From NCBI RefSeq assembly GCF_021183825.1, contig NZ_CP089211.1, forward strand, positions 3,702,501-3,766,500: a stretch of DNA of 64,000 bases. The letters run 5' to 3'. Both the position numbers and the translations under genes were made by a program. Position 1 is the first letter of the stretch. Every line of letters starts with the position of its first letter. The stretch is from Sinomicrobium kalidii. Its GTDB lineage: Bacteria; Bacteroidota; Bacteroidia; Flavobacteriales; Flavobacteriaceae. This document shows, one piece after another, positions 43,083 to 52,074 of this stretch. Under the pieces are notes generated by a model. That model saw nothing but the letters and a program-made list of their open reading frames with translations, did not search any database and had not been told where the DNA came from.

Positions 43083-44093
43083 ATGTACAACAGCAAGATT
43101 TCCGGTCTGGGATATTATGTCCCCGAACATGTGGTCACGAACAATGATCTCTCGAAAATCATGGATACGAATGACGAATGGATACGGGAACGTACGGGGA
43201 TACAGGAAAGACGCCATGTAGTGAAGGGCGATGGAGATACCACGGCAACAATGGGGGTGAAAGCGGCGAAAGTGGCTATGGAAAGGGCCGGGATCGATAA
43301 AAAAGAGATCGATTTTATCGTGTTCGCCACGCTGAGCCCGGATTATTATTTTCCCGGTCCGGGAGTGTTGGTACAGAAGGAACTGGGGCTCGATACTATT
43401 GGCGCACTGGATGTGAGGAACCAGTGTTCGGGTTTTGTTTATGCAATTTCCGTGGCCGATCAGTTTATAAAGACCGGGATGTACAAAAATATCCTGGTCA
43501 TAGGATCGGAACTGCACTCTACAGGGCTCGACATGACCACCCGCGGCAGGGCGGTCTCCGTGATTTTCGGTGACGGTGCCGGCGCTGCGGTGCTGACGAG
43601 AGAGGAAGATACAACCCGGGGAATTTTATCCACGCATTTGCATTCGGAAGGAGAGCATGCGGAAGAACTGGCCCTGACCGCTCCCGGAATGGGAGGGCGC
43701 TGGGTGTTGGATATCCTGAAAGAGAACGACCCGGAAGACACGTCCTATTACCCGTATATGAACGGGCAGTTTGTGTTTAAGAATGCAGTAGTGCGGTTTA
43801 GTGAAGTTATTATGGAAGGATTGAAGCAGAACAAGCTGCACCCCTCCGATATTGATATGCTGATCCCGCACCAGGCCAACCTTAGGATATCACAATTCAT
43901 CCAGCAAAAATTCGGGCTGTCTGATGACAAGGTGTACAACAATATCCAGAAATACGGGAATACCACGGCGGCTTCGATCCCCATAGCATTGACCGAAGCC
44001 TGGGAAGAAGGAAAGGTCAAAGAAGGGGATGTTGTGGTGCTGGCCGCTTTCGGAAGCGGATTTACCTGGGGAAGTGCCGTGATAAAATGGTAA
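43083..44093 (+). CDS. 3-oxoacyl-ACP synthase III (FabH-like)
   Basis: A 336-residue thiolase-fold condensing enzyme. The catalytic triad is visible: C115 in RNQCSGFVYA, His in IPHQANLRI, Asn in GNTTAASIP. FGDGAGAAVLTR is also typical. It may start fatty acids from acetyl-CoA as FabH does, or be one of the FabH-like paralogues common in Bacteroidota. I start at 43083 (MYNSKISG); a Met 14 codons upstream adds a non-conserved extension. No other fab genes adjoin it, so I leave the symbol open. Confidence 0.85.
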   Translation: MYNSKISGLGYYVPEHVVTNNDLSKIMDTNDEWIRERTGIQERRHVVKGDGDTTATMGVKAAKVAMERAGIDKKEIDFIVFATLSPDYYFPGPGVLVQKELGLDTIGALDVRNQCSGFVYAISVADQFIKTGMYKNILVIGSELHSTGLDMTTRGRAVSVIFGDGAGAAVLTREEDTTRGILSTHLHSEGEHAEELALTAPGMGGRWVLDILKENDPEDTSYYPYMNGQFVFKNAVVRFSEVIMEGLKQNKLHPSDIDMLIPHQANLRISQFIQQKFGLSDDKVYNNIQKYGNTTAASIPIALTEAWEEGKVKEGDVVVLAAFGSGFTWGSAVIKW

Positions 44094-44097
44094 TTCC

Positions 44098-44511
44098 CTA
44101 AAGATTTTCCCGTGCAAATTCCCGGCAGAAGGATTTTATTTCATCCCGGGTGGCCCGGAAGGTCTCTACGAGTTCCTTTGCCGTACCGCTCTTTTTGCTC
44201 GGATCGGTAAAGTTATGGTGCAGTTTTTTGGTTTTCCCCATAAATACGGGACAACTTTCATTGGCGTGGTCGCATACGGTGATCACATAATCAAAATCGA
44301 TATTGGCGTATTCGTCCACATGGTTGGAGGTGTGTTTGCTGATGTCTACACTGTCTTCGGCCATAATTCCCACCGCAAAAGGGTTAAGACCGTGGATTTC
44401 TACCCCGGCGCTGTACACGGCAGCCTTATCGCCTGCAAATTGTTGAAGGTATCCCTGGGCCATCTGGCTCCGGCAGGAGTTCCCGGTACAAAGGACTAAA
44501 ATGTTTTTCAT
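44098..44511 (-). CDS. arsC: Arsenate reductase, low-molecular-weight phosphatase type
   Basis: A 137-residue LMW-PTP-fold protein. The P-loop CTGNSCRS holds C8 and C13, and the redox pair C80 and C87 stands in VCDHANESC. This four-cysteine layout matches the thioredoxin-coupled class, which reduces arsenate to arsenite. It overlaps the acr3 stop by 4 bp (ATGA) and is last in the leftward ars operon. Confidence 0.92.
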   Translation of the reverse strand: MKNILVLCTGNSCRSQMAQGYLQQFAGDKAAVYSAGVEIHGLNPFAVGIMAEDSVDISKHTSNHVDEYANIDFDYVITVCDHANESCPVFMGKTKKLHHNFTDPSKKSGTAKELVETFRATRDEIKSFCREFARENL

Positions 44512-45602
44512 TTCTGTGAATTAAGGTTATCTTTTTGTTGGAGGGCCGATTTCCGGTCCCCTGCTTCCTGTGAGGTGTAATATTTCTTTTTAAGCCAAAA
44601 GGCTGCCTGTACCAGTAATATGAGTGCCGGGACTTCTACCAACGGGCCTATGACGCCGGTAAATGCCTGTCCGCTGTTAAGTCCGAAAACTGCAATGGCA
44701 ACAGCGATGGCCAGTTCGAAGTTGTTCCCGGCAGCGGTGAATGCCACGGCCGCATTTTTGTCGTAATCCGCCCCGAGGACTTTACTCAGTATAAAACCGA
44801 TGAGAAACATTATACCGAAATAAATGAGTAACGGGATCGCTATTTTTACCACGTCTAGGGGAATGTTTACGATCAGCTCTCCCTTCAGGCTGAACATGAC
44901 TACGATGGTAAACAGCAGTGCAATAAGGGTTAAAGGCGATATTTTCGGGATAAAAACCTTGTTGTACCACGTTTCACCCTTGAGTTTCACCAAAAGGTAA
45001 CGGCTCAGTATTCCCAGAGCGAATGGAATACCGAGATAAAGGGCCACACTTTCGGCAATGGTGCCGATAGATATGTCTACAATAGCCCCCTCAAAGCCGA
45101 AATAGGGAGGAAGTACGGTAATGAACACCCAGGCGTAAAAGCTGTAAAAGAACACCTGGAAAATACTGTTTAAAGCCACGAGTCCGGCGCCGTATTCACT
45201 GTTTCCCTCCGCGAGGTCGTTCCATACCAGGACCATGGCAATACAGCGCGCCAGCCCTATCAGGATCAACCCCGTCATGTATTCGGGTTCGTCACTCAGG
45301 AAAACAAGGGCCAGGACAAACATTAATACGGGGCCCACGATCCAGTTCAGGAAAAGGGACAGAGAAAGCAGCCGGACATTTTTAAACACTCCGGGCAGCA
45401 ACTTGTAATTGACCTTGGCCAGGGGCGGGTACATCATTACAATAAGCCCGATAGCTATGGGAATGTTGGTGCTCCCCTTGCCGAAGGACTGTATAAAACT
45501 GCCTGAAGAAGGAATGAAATAACCTATGGCGACCCCCACGGCCATGGCCATAAAGATCCATAATGTGAGGTAGTTGTCCAGAAATGATAGTTTTTTTTGC
45601 AT
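44508..45602 (-). CDS. acr3: Arsenite efflux transporter of the ACR3 family
   Basis: A 364-residue protein with ten predicted membrane helices and the ACR3/BASS fold. The conserved cysteine stands in [20 protein letters not shown] in the fourth helix, with the matching glycine/Asn-rich segment [20 protein letters not shown] in the ninth. It extrudes arsenite as the proton-driven end point of arsenate detoxification. It is 87 bp after arsM and coupled to arsC by overlapping codons. Confidence 0.95.
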   Translation of the reverse strand: MQKKLSFLDNYLTLWIFMAMAVGVAIGYFIPSSGSFIQSFGKGSTNIPIAIGLIVMMYPPLAKVNYKLLPGVFKNVRLLSLSLFLNWIVGPVLMFVLALVFLSDEPEYMTGLILIGLARCIAMVLVWNDLAEGNSEYGAGLVALNSIFQVFFYSFYAWVFITVLPPYFGFEGAIVDISIGTIAESVALYLGIPFALGILSRYLLVKLKGETWYNKVFIPKISPLTLIALLFTIVVMFSLKGELIVNIPLDVVKIAIPLLIYFGIMFLIGFILSKVLGADYDKNAAVAFTAAGNNFELAIAVAIAVFGLNSGQAFTGVIGPLVEVPALILLVQAAFWLKKKYYTSQEAGDRKSALQQKDNLNSQK

Positions 45603-45689
45603 GAATGTTTTTTATCCGGTTTTTGAATTTTTACAAAGCGGGAAGCAGGTTTATGGCAGGAAACCGTACCTCCCGCATGTTAATGTTGG

Positions 45690-46571
45690 TTAACAACAAC
45701 CGTCCCCCGGCGTATCGTCGGTTTTTCCGATTGGGGCAGATGTTGTATTTGTCGTGTGATCTCCCGGCTTTTCGGCATAAACACTGATACTGTAAATGCC
45801 CGTGTCTCCGTTTTTGAAGGCAGCGATATCTTCCTTACCGAGGTATTGTTCGAGGAGGTCGTCCGGAAGGATGATGGCTTTCTCCTTTTGCAATACGAGG
45901 TTTTTAAAGCCGGTGTCCTGTATGTGGGTGAGGTAATCGTCTTTCTGGATGGCCCCGGCCACACATCCTGCATACATTTCTGCACTTTTCCGTAATGCTT
46001 CGGGCAGGGTTCCGGAAAGGACGATATCCGAAATGCTGAAATGTCCGCCGGGTTTCAGGACGCGGAAAATCTCGGCAAATACTTTGGGTTTGTCCGGAAC
46101 GAGGTTGAGGACACAATTACTGACCACAACATCTGCCGTATCATCCGATACGGGCATGGCCTCGATATCCCCGGAGCGGAATTCCACGTTGTTGAACCCC
46201 AGTTTTTCGGCATTTCTCCTGGCTTTTGCGATCATGGTCTCTGAAAAATCAATACCCAGGACTTTTCCGGCAGGGCCGGTTTCGTGACGGGCCACAAAAC
46301 AGTCGTTCCCGGCCCCTGAGCCCAGGTCTATAACGGTGTTGCCTTCCCGTATATGTGCAAATTGTGTGGGTAGTCCGCAACCCAGTCCCAGGTCGGCATC
46401 TTCGAAATATCCCTTTACCTGTGAATATTCTTCGTTCATTATATTGTAGACCTCTTCCGAAGGCGTCCCGCATCCGCAGGCCGAAGCGGCGTTTTGTGCT
46501 TTCTCCCGGTTCGCGATCTCGCTGTACTTTTGTTTTACGGTTTCTTTTATACCTTGATTTGAAATTTCCAT
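45690..46571 (-). CDS. arsM: Arsenite S-adenosylmethionine methyltransferase
   Basis: A 293-residue class I methyltransferase: SAM motif VIDLGSGAGNDCFVA, acidic loop GIDFSETMI, and arsenite-binding cysteines in DLGLGCGLPTQF, VSNCVLNLVPDKP and MYAGCVAGAIQKDDY, all hallmarks of ArsM. An extra N-terminal CGCG pair (C32, C34) and a C-terminal CC add possible As ligands. It produces methylated, often volatile, arsenicals. It is led by its own copy of the ArsR operator cassette. Confidence 0.93.
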   Translation of the reverse strand: MEISNQGIKETVKQKYSEIANREKAQNAASACGCGTPSEEVYNIMNEEYSQVKGYFEDADLGLGCGLPTQFAHIREGNTVIDLGSGAGNDCFVARHETGPAGKVLGIDFSETMIAKARRNAEKLGFNNVEFRSGDIEAMPVSDDTADVVVSNCVLNLVPDKPKVFAEIFRVLKPGGHFSISDIVLSGTLPEALRKSAEMYAGCVAGAIQKDDYLTHIQDTGFKNLVLQKEKAIILPDDLLEQYLGKEDIAAFKNGDTGIYSISVYAEKPGDHTTNTTSAPIGKTDDTPGDGCC

Positions 46572-46582
46572 GATATCGGATT

Positions 46583-46614
46583 TTATATTGCAATATTACG
46601 ATTAATAATTTTAA
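46583..46614 (-). promoter_or_regulatory. ArsR operator/promoter copy in front of arsM
   Basis: This 32-bp sequence is identical to 46975-47006. Read leftward it contains ATCGTAATATTGCAAT (46602-46587) with the -7 element TAATATTG (46598-46591). The identity stops before the -33 position, where only A/T runs are found, so this promoter may be weaker than that of arsR. It is 12 bp upstream of the arsM ATG. Confidence 0.7.
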
Positions 46615-46624
46615 ATTTTTTTAC

Positions 46625-46963
46625 TTAACAGCAATCCTCTTCTTCGCTGACGGGTTTGTAAGTGTCAAAAAAATCCCGGAAAAGAGATTTAAAGGCCCGC
46701 CAGTTGTCGTGATCTATACAGTAACATACACGGGTACCTTCTATGTTCCCTTTGATAAGGCCTATGTTTTTTAGTTCCCTGAGGTGTTGGGATATGGTGG
46801 GCTGGGCCAGGCCAATCTCTTCTACCAGATCCCCGCAAATACAGGTGTTGGCTTTAAGCAGGTGCTGGAGTATGGCTATCCTTGCAGGATGCCCCAGTAC
46901 CTTGGCTATGGCAGCAAATTCGTTTTGTGCAGCGGTAAATATTTCGGCTTTGGTAAGTCCCAT
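46625..46963 (-). CDS. arsR: ArsR/SmtB family metalloregulatory repressor
   Basis: A 112-residue winged-helix protein. Residues C41-x-C43 (NTCICGDLVEEIGLAQPTISQHLRELKNIGLIK) sit at the recognition-helix entry, the classic arsenite-binding position, with further cysteines in VCYCI and a C-terminal CC pair. It should release DNA on arsenite binding. First gene of the leftward ars cluster; the same candidate operator is seen before arsR, before arsM and before the arsO-like gene at 7.1 kb. Confidence 0.93.
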   Translation of the reverse strand: MGLTKAEIFTAAQNEFAAIAKVLGHPARIAILQHLLKANTCICGDLVEEIGLAQPTISQHLRELKNIGLIKGNIEGTRVCYCIDHDNWRAFKSLFRDFFDTYKPVSEEEDCC

Positions 46964-46974
46964 TGTTGTAATTA

Positions 46975-47013
46975 TTATATTGCAATATTACGATTAATAA
47001 TTTTAACTACAAA
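46975..47013 (-). promoter_or_regulatory. arsR promoter with ArsR operator
   Basis: On the minus strand: TTTG (47013-47010), exactly 19 bp, TAATATTG (46990-46983). The near-palindrome ATCGTAATATTGCAAT (46994-46979) and the perfect palindrome ATATTGCAATAT overlap the -7 element, so repressor and polymerase would compete. 32 bp (46975-47006) recur exactly before arsM. Confidence 0.75.
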
Positions 47014-47053
47014 ATTTCCATGTTGTTTTAATGGTTATTATCTTAATCCAAGA

Positions 47054-48007
47054 TCAGGGGGAGTCTTCTGAAGAGACATTATAGGAACCGAAGGAAGTGT
47101 TGGCGCCGAGAAGTCTTTCCTCATCATCATTGAGAAGGATCATGTTGCTCAGCAATATCTGGTGAGTTATGCCGTCCCCGTCTTCTGCTTCGGTAGTTAT
47201 CACTTCTACTTGTCCGTGTATGGCCTCGAACCTTGCTTCGCGTACCGGGGTGTCCGGTTTTTCCTCCATACAGAAGTAGTTGTCAGGGAGTTCACTTTCA
47301 AAGATATAGAAGAATACCCTGGAAGCGTCTCCTATGGTACTGGTCAACGTGTCCTGTTCAGCCGGAACCTGGTCGCGGAACAAACCCTCTTCCAGGTCGA
47401 GTACCAGGGCCATTCCCTTGTCGTCATTCCCGGGGCCCGTCCTGTACAGCAGGGTGTCGTTACAGTGTATCACGTTTCCAAGGTCCACACCCGGATTGGC
47501 ATTGGGAGGGGTGGTGCTGAACGTACCGAGGTTGAAGTTGTCTTCGATAACCCTTTCCCCTGCATTGTTCATCAGTACGGCACCGTGGATAACCACACCG
47601 TGGTTAAAACCGCTGCCGTCTTTTTTTGGGGTGGAAAGCGCCCTTACCGTTCCCCCGGTGGCGAGCACTTCCTGCACTACGGCCGGGGTGGCCGGTGCCA
47701 CGGTATTACAGAAATAGTTGTCAGTAACTTCACTGTCGAAATAACGGTAGTACAATGCAGATTCTCCCGGGATATCGGTAGCAATACTGTCAGCGGTTAC
47801 CCTGTTCCCCAGAAAACCCTCTTCCAGTTCCAGGATCAGTGCTTCGCTTTCTATAATTTTGAACAGGAGTCCGGTTTCTTCAAAAGTTTCTGAACAGTAC
47901 GCTATGCTGGCATCGGAAAAGTCTACGCGTTCGATGTCCAGTTCACCGTCGTCGCAACCCGCAAACGTTAAAGCAGCGAGTATTGCGCCAAAGAAAGTAT
48001 TTTTCAT
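47054..48007 (-). CDS. Lipoprotein with internal duplication, family unknown
   Basis: A 317-residue lipoprotein: signal to LTFAGC, then an acidic mature protein. Two halves are alike. The first (about residues 35-160) has ALILELEEGFLGNRV, ALYYRYFDSEVTDNYFC and HGAVLMNNAGERV; the second (about 175-310) has ALVLDLEEGLFRDQV, VFFYIFESELPDNYFC and SNMILLNDDEERL. Each half contains paired cysteines that may form a disulfide (SETF/CN...YFC). I do not recognise the family. I start at 48007 where the signal peptide begins. Monocistronic, beside arsR but with no clear link to arsenic. Confidence 0.7.
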   Translation of the reverse strand: MKNTFFGAILAALTFAGCDDGELDIERVDFSDASIAYCSETFEETGLLFKIIESEALILELEEGFLGNRVTADSIATDIPGESALYYRYFDSEVTDNYFCNTVAPATPAVVQEVLATGGTVRALSTPKKDGSGFNHGVVIHGAVLMNNAGERVIEDNFNLGTFSTTPPNANPGVDLGNVIHCNDTLLYRTGPGNDDKGMALVLDLEEGLFRDQVPAEQDTLTSTIGDASRVFFYIFESELPDNYFCMEEKPDTPVREARFEAIHGQVEVITTEAEDGDGITHQILLSNMILLNDDEERLLGANTSFGSYNVSSEDSP

Positions 48008-48077
48008 CTGAAAATATGCCATAATTCGTTACCGGTAATCTTAATTTCCGGGGTACTGTGGTTACCGTAAAATCTTG

Positions 48078-48114
48078 TTTGCTGTCTTTTCCCTGCAAAT
48101 CCCTTAAATTTGCA
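48078..48114 (+). promoter_or_regulatory. Promoter of the cysteine desulfurase gene with overlapping inverted repeat
   Basis: TTTG (48078-48081), 23 bp, TAAATTTG (48105-48112), a perfect -7 element. The inverted repeat TGCAAAT-N7-ATTTGCA (48094-48100 and 48108-48114) covers the -7 element, as an operator would. The start codon is 75 bp downstream. Confidence 0.55.
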
Positions 48115-48186
48115 AAGACATTTCCGAAACAAATGTAATGGAAATGTATATATAACGGACAAAATTCCACATAATTTTAACAGCCT

Positions 48187-49335
48187 ATGGACAAGATATA
48201 CCTCGACAATGCGGCCACTACAAAAGTCAGGGAAGAAGTGCTGGAAGTTCTCGGGGCTTCCATTCGTGAACATTACGGGAACCCTTCTTCTACTCACAGT
48301 TTCGGACGTTCGTCCCGTACCCTGATAGAAAAGGCAAGAAAAACCATAGCGGGATATCTCAATGCTTTACCTTCGGAAATTATTTTTACCTCCGGAGGGA
48401 CGGAAGCGGACAATATGGTACTTCGCGGAGCGGTGCGCGACCTGGGTGTAAAGACCATTATTACAGCGAAAACCGAACATCATGCGGTATTGCACACAGC
48501 GGAGCAATTGCAGAAAGAATACGGTATTGCGGTAAAGTTCGTAGTGCTGGACCCGGACGGTACCCCGAATAACGAGCACCTGGAATGGCTGCTTCAGGGT
48601 GACGATACGAAAAAGCTGGTAAGCCTGATGCATGTCAACAACGAAATCGGTAACAAAATTGATATCGATGAAGTGGCCCGTATCTGTAAGGAAAACAATG
48701 CCCTGTTCCATTCTGATGCCGTACAGTCCATAGGGCATTGGGAGTGGGATACGCAAAAGACCGCGGTGGATTTCCTTGCGGCAGCGGCCCATAAGTTTCA
48801 CGGTCCCAAAGGAGTGGGGTTTGCCTATGTGAGGAAAAAAACAGGACTGCATCCGCTGATTTTCGGGGGAGAGCAGGAAAGAGGATACCGGGCGGGAACG
48901 GAGAGCGTGCACAATATCGTAGGGATGGAAGAGGCCGTGATATGGGCCTATGAGAACCTGGAGAAAGAAAGGGAATATATAAAAGGGCTGAAAACTTATT
49001 TTATGCAACAGCTACGGGAAAAAATACCCGGAGTGGAATTTAACGGAAGCTGTGCAGATGAAAACAAGAGCACTTATACCCTGGTTAATGTAAGGTTGCC
49101 TTTCAGTAAGGATAAGGCCCAGATGTTGCTGTTTCACCTTGACCTGAAAGGCATCGCCTGTTCCGAGGGGAGCGCCTGCCAGAGCGGCAGCCTTTCGGGA
49201 TCGCATGTGCTCAATGCCGTTTTGAGTGAAGACAAGCTTCAAAAGCCTTCCCTGAGGTTTTCTTTTTCCGGGTATAATACGAAGGAAGAGCTGGATTACG
49301 TGGTCACTGTCCTCAGGGATTTTAACGAAAGCTGA
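48187..49335 (+). CDS. Cysteine desulfurase (NifS/IscS-type PLP enzyme)
   Basis: A 382-residue class V aminotransferase-fold enzyme. IYLDNAATTKV opens the protein, TSGGTEADNMVL and AKTEHHAV follow, and the PLP lysine is in AAAAHKFHGPKG. The sulfur-carrying cysteine is in IACSEGSACQSGSLSGSHVL near residue 325. It moves sulfur from cysteine to Fe-S clusters or thiolated cofactors. Without iscU or sufU nearby I do not assign IscS or NifS. Its promoter carries an inverted repeat. Confidence 0.92.
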   Translation: MDKIYLDNAATTKVREEVLEVLGASIREHYGNPSSTHSFGRSSRTLIEKARKTIAGYLNALPSEIIFTSGGTEADNMVLRGAVRDLGVKTIITAKTEHHAVLHTAEQLQKEYGIAVKFVVLDPDGTPNNEHLEWLLQGDDTKKLVSLMHVNNEIGNKIDIDEVARICKENNALFHSDAVQSIGHWEWDTQKTAVDFLAAAAHKFHGPKGVGFAYVRKKTGLHPLIFGGEQERGYRAGTESVHNIVGMEEAVIWAYENLEKEREYIKGLKTYFMQQLREKIPGVEFNGSCADENKSTYTLVNVRLPFSKDKAQMLLFHLDLKGIACSEGSACQSGSLSGSHVLNAVLSEDKLQKPSLRFSFSGYNTKEELDYVVTVLRDFNES

Positions 49336-49361
49336 TCGTGGAAGCACATCAAGAAATATGT

Positions 49362-49398
49362 GGCATAAGCCGATATTCCGGGGTATGCCGCTTTTTTT
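49362..49398 (+). terminator. Terminator of the cysteine desulfurase gene
   Basis: Stem GGCATA/TATGCC with an inner CCG/CGG pair and a TTTTTTT tract, 27 bp after the stop codon. Confidence 0.6.
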
Positions 49399-49413
49399 GA
49401 TTTATGGAAATGT

Positions 49414-49434
49414 AAAACCCGGGCTATGACCGGG
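49414..49434 (-). terminator. Possible weak terminator of the leftward secreted-protein gene
   Basis: On the minus strand a 5-bp GC stem CCCGG/CCGGG with a 7-nt loop is followed by TTTT. Short, so weakly supported. Confidence 0.35.
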
Positions 49435-49469
49435 AATTTCAATGCTGTTATCTGAAGCCGGTATCCGTG

Positions 49470-50099
49470 CTACTGGTCATAGGGAAATTTCCGCGAAGCT
49501 TTTTTCATAATGGACTCGATAATGTCGAGCGTATTTTTCCCCGACTTCCGGGTCATTGTCTTTTCGAATTTCCACAGCAGCTTCCCTGTTTTGCCGTCAC
49601 TGACCTTTATGGCAATCCTTCCGTAATCGCTTTTTCCTGTTATGATGTCGAAAAGACTGGGGCTTTCCACTCCCTTGGAGATCAGTTTGTGCAGGGTGAG
49701 GTTACCGCTTATAATACCGTCTACTTCCAGTATTTCACAGAGCTCTTGTGTAGTATGGATATCCAGGTTTTTTAATGATATCCGGTTTTTGCCCAGAATG
49801 GCGTTGGTATTTTTTATGTTCTGGAAACTGACCCGGAATCCTTTACGGCTTTTTTTCTTGGAAAAATAACTTTCAAGTGCATTTTGCACCGCATAGCCTT
49901 CCTTGGCTTCCAGTTTGTCCAGTTCTTCGGTCGAGAGGTTTTCTTTGTGTTCCAGTTGAAGCGTGGCCAAAAAAGGGAGAATGGCCAGTGTTTTGTGATG
50001 TTTGCTCAATTCGTCAAACCGGCTGCTTTCATAGATGGTCTTTTGAGCAAATGTAGAGGCGGAGCACGTAAAGATCAGTAAAAACAGTATTTTTTTCAC
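49470..50099 (-). CDS. Secreted protein of unknown function
   Basis: A 209-residue protein if started at the GTG at 50099, which gives a clean signal peptide (VKKILFLLIFTCSASTFAQ). An ATG further upstream would add 49 residues that look non-coding. Mature part: KTLAILPFLATLQLE, a helix, FRVSFQNIKNTNAILGKN, then LCEILEVDGIISGNLTLHK and IAIKVSDGKTGKLLWKFEKTM. The strand pattern and the phrases ILEVDGIISG and GKLLWKFE recall CsgG/GNA1162-like periplasmic proteins, but I cannot confirm this. It lies 149 bp after the M23 peptidase gene on the same strand. Confidence 0.65.
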   Translation of the reverse strand: MKKILFLLIFTCSASTFAQKTIYESSRFDELSKHHKTLAILPFLATLQLEHKENLSTEELDKLEAKEGYAVQNALESYFSKKKSRKGFRVSFQNIKNTNAILGKNRISLKNLDIHTTQELCEILEVDGIISGNLTLHKLISKGVESPSLFDIITGKSDYGRIAIKVSDGKTGKLLWKFEKTMTRKSGKNTLDIIESIMKKASRKFPYDQ

Positions 50100-50248
50100 T
50101 TGTGTATATTTAAGCTGAATAATTTGATATGTCACCGATGAGCAGGTCATGTTTTTTGGGAACACGGAAATAAACCCGGACAGAAAACAGGTCGTACCAC
50201 TGGTGATATCTGCCCGTTTTTCCGGACTTATTCCCCGGAACGGCAAAG

Positions 50249-51958
50249 TTACTGTTTTTTGCCGGTTGCCCTGTTAAATGTTGCCGTAAATGTGGTGCTG
50301 TTTCCCACATTGTCGGTAACAATAACGTTCAGATTATGTTTGCCGTCTTCAAAGCGGAGATCGTTAAAATTATAGGTGAGTGTGTTGTTCTTCGGTTCGT
50401 ATTCCATTAAAATCCACTTTCCGTTTATGGTGGCCCTGTACGTATTTATACCGCTGAGGTCGTCGGTTATTTTCAGTTTCAGGTACCTGTAATTAGACAG
50501 CCACTGGCCGTCTTTAAAGTTGGCCGGGATTATCTTAGGGGCCGTGGTGTCCTTTTTCAGGGTGTAAGTGCCGAGATACCTGGTGCGTGTGGAAAACGTA
50601 CCCTCCCTTTTATACGTGGTTGAATAGTACGGGCGGTCGTTCCGGTTCAGTCGCGCAATAAAGAGTTGTTCCTTTTCCGCATCAGTATATCCGGAAACGT
50701 CGAAAGAAAGGGTGAAGTTCCTGTGTACGGGCACTTCGTCATTGTGTATTTCGTAGGTACCGTCCCCGTTGTCCTTCAGGTCGAAATAAAGGTCATCGTA
50801 AAAGGTGTTGGCCGGGAAAAATACGGTGACATCCCCGGCAGCATAAATATTGTCCCTGTTGGCACGGAGGTAGTTGTCGGTAATTCTCTTTTCCCTTTTA
50901 CGGACCGTTTCTTCCTTTTTTCCGGAAACAGGTATTTTTATAACACTTTTGTTGCCTTCAAAATCATTGACTTCAATGATCACGTTATAATCAGCGCCCT
51001 CTGCAATATTAACAATACCGTTGTCCAGTTTTTTACTGATTACACTGAGCTTGTTCCCCGGTGAAACAAAGCACTTCTGGATGCGTTGTCTCTTGCGGAT
51101 ATAGTGGGCATAATCGATAAGGGTGTTTATATACCTGCTTTCGGCAAAAGAAAACGTGTCGAAATCATAATAAAGGTATGTGGTGCCGTTTACAGATAGC
51201 TGTACGCCGTAGGGGCCGTTCCTGTTGTAGGCCAGGTCCTGCCTGTCATAGGTCCGGATACCGAAACCTATGGGGCCGTGGGCATTGACCTTGTCGGCCA
51301 GCAGGGTTCCGTCCGGTTGCCGGGTGAAATGCAGGGATACCCGTTTCTCCGAACGGTTTACCTGTGAACTGTCACTCAGGGGGTAGGCATAAAGTCCCTG
51401 GACCATGGGTGGTTTGGTGTCTTTTACTTCGAGTCCGAAGAACAAGGGGTTGATAGGTTTTTCCGTTTTCGTGTCGCGGATCTCAAAATGCAGGTGAGGG
51501 CCGCCGCTCCCGCCCGTATTTCCGGTATAGGCAATGATCTCTCCCTTTTCGACGGGAAGTGCGTCCGAACCCGGAAAGAGCTCTATTCCGAAAGATTCTT
51601 CCCGGTATTGCCGTTCCCTGACGTATTCCCGTATTTTCGGGGCGAGCTTTTGCAGGTGTGCGTATACCGAGGTATAGCCGTTAGGATGTGTTATGTAAAG
51701 TGCTTTGCCGTATCCCCAGGGGGAAATTTTGATACGCGATACATAGCCCCCGGCCACGGCATGGGTCCTGAGCCCTTCGCGTTGCCGGGTCTTGATGTCG
51801 GTGCCCGAATGGAAGTGATTTGATCGCAATTCACCGAAAGTTCCGGACAGCAACAGCGGAATGTCCAGCGGCGAACGGAAATAATCTTTGGGATGATTTT
51901 CCTGTGCGGAAACGGTAATACAGGTCAGCAGTACAAAAAAAATGTGAAGTAAACGCAT
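50249..51958 (-). CDS. M23 family metallopeptidase, exported
   Basis: A 569-residue protein: signal peptide (cut near VSA-QEN), then a LytM/M23 domain within residues 35-170. Zinc-site motifs are HFHSGTDIKT and GGPHLHFEIRD, with SVYAHLQKL between them. The long C-terminal part appears to be made of beta-sandwich domains (Ig-like LKITDDLSGINTYRATING). It probably cuts or shapes peptidoglycan or a cell-envelope protein. It is divergent from bshC, separated by the 339-bp gap holding a candidate RNA. Confidence 0.9.
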   Translation of the reverse strand: MRLLHIFFVLLTCITVSAQENHPKDYFRSPLDIPLLLSGTFGELRSNHFHSGTDIKTRQREGLRTHAVAGGYVSRIKISPWGYGKALYITHPNGYTSVYAHLQKLAPKIREYVRERQYREESFGIELFPGSDALPVEKGEIIAYTGNTGGSGGPHLHFEIRDTKTEKPINPLFFGLEVKDTKPPMVQGLYAYPLSDSSQVNRSEKRVSLHFTRQPDGTLLADKVNAHGPIGFGIRTYDRQDLAYNRNGPYGVQLSVNGTTYLYYDFDTFSFAESRYINTLIDYAHYIRKRQRIQKCFVSPGNKLSVISKKLDNGIVNIAEGADYNVIIEVNDFEGNKSVIKIPVSGKKEETVRKREKRITDNYLRANRDNIYAAGDVTVFFPANTFYDDLYFDLKDNGDGTYEIHNDEVPVHRNFTLSFDVSGYTDAEKEQLFIARLNRNDRPYYSTTYKREGTFSTRTRYLGTYTLKKDTTAPKIIPANFKDGQWLSNYRYLKLKITDDLSGINTYRATINGKWILMEYEPKNNTLTYNFNDLRFEDGKHNLNVIVTDNVGNSTTFTATFNRATGKKQ

Positions 51959-52030
51959 GAATCTTTTCGGTTATGGGGTGCTAAAATAAAGAAATAAGTG
52001 CAAAAACGGCAAAAAGGAAAAACGGCTTTG

Positions 52031-52064
52031 TTTGTGGTGTATACCTCCCCTTTTTTTACCTTCG
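52031..52064 (+). promoter_or_regulatory. Promoter upstream of the candidate RNA and bshC
   Basis: TTTG (52031-52034), 23 bp, TACCTTCG (52057-52064), one mismatch from TAnnTTTG. It lies 234 bp before the bshC start codon, far longer than other leaders in this window. A second, weaker -7 element TATCTTTA stands at 52265-52272. Confidence 0.5.
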
Positions 52065-52074
52065 CACTTTGCGT

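Noticed and set aside
44098..47013. The ars cluster as a recently acquired island
   Set aside because: No integrase, transposase, tRNA target or flanking repeats, and base composition looks like that of neighbours. The shared operator with a gene 39 kb away argues for long residence.
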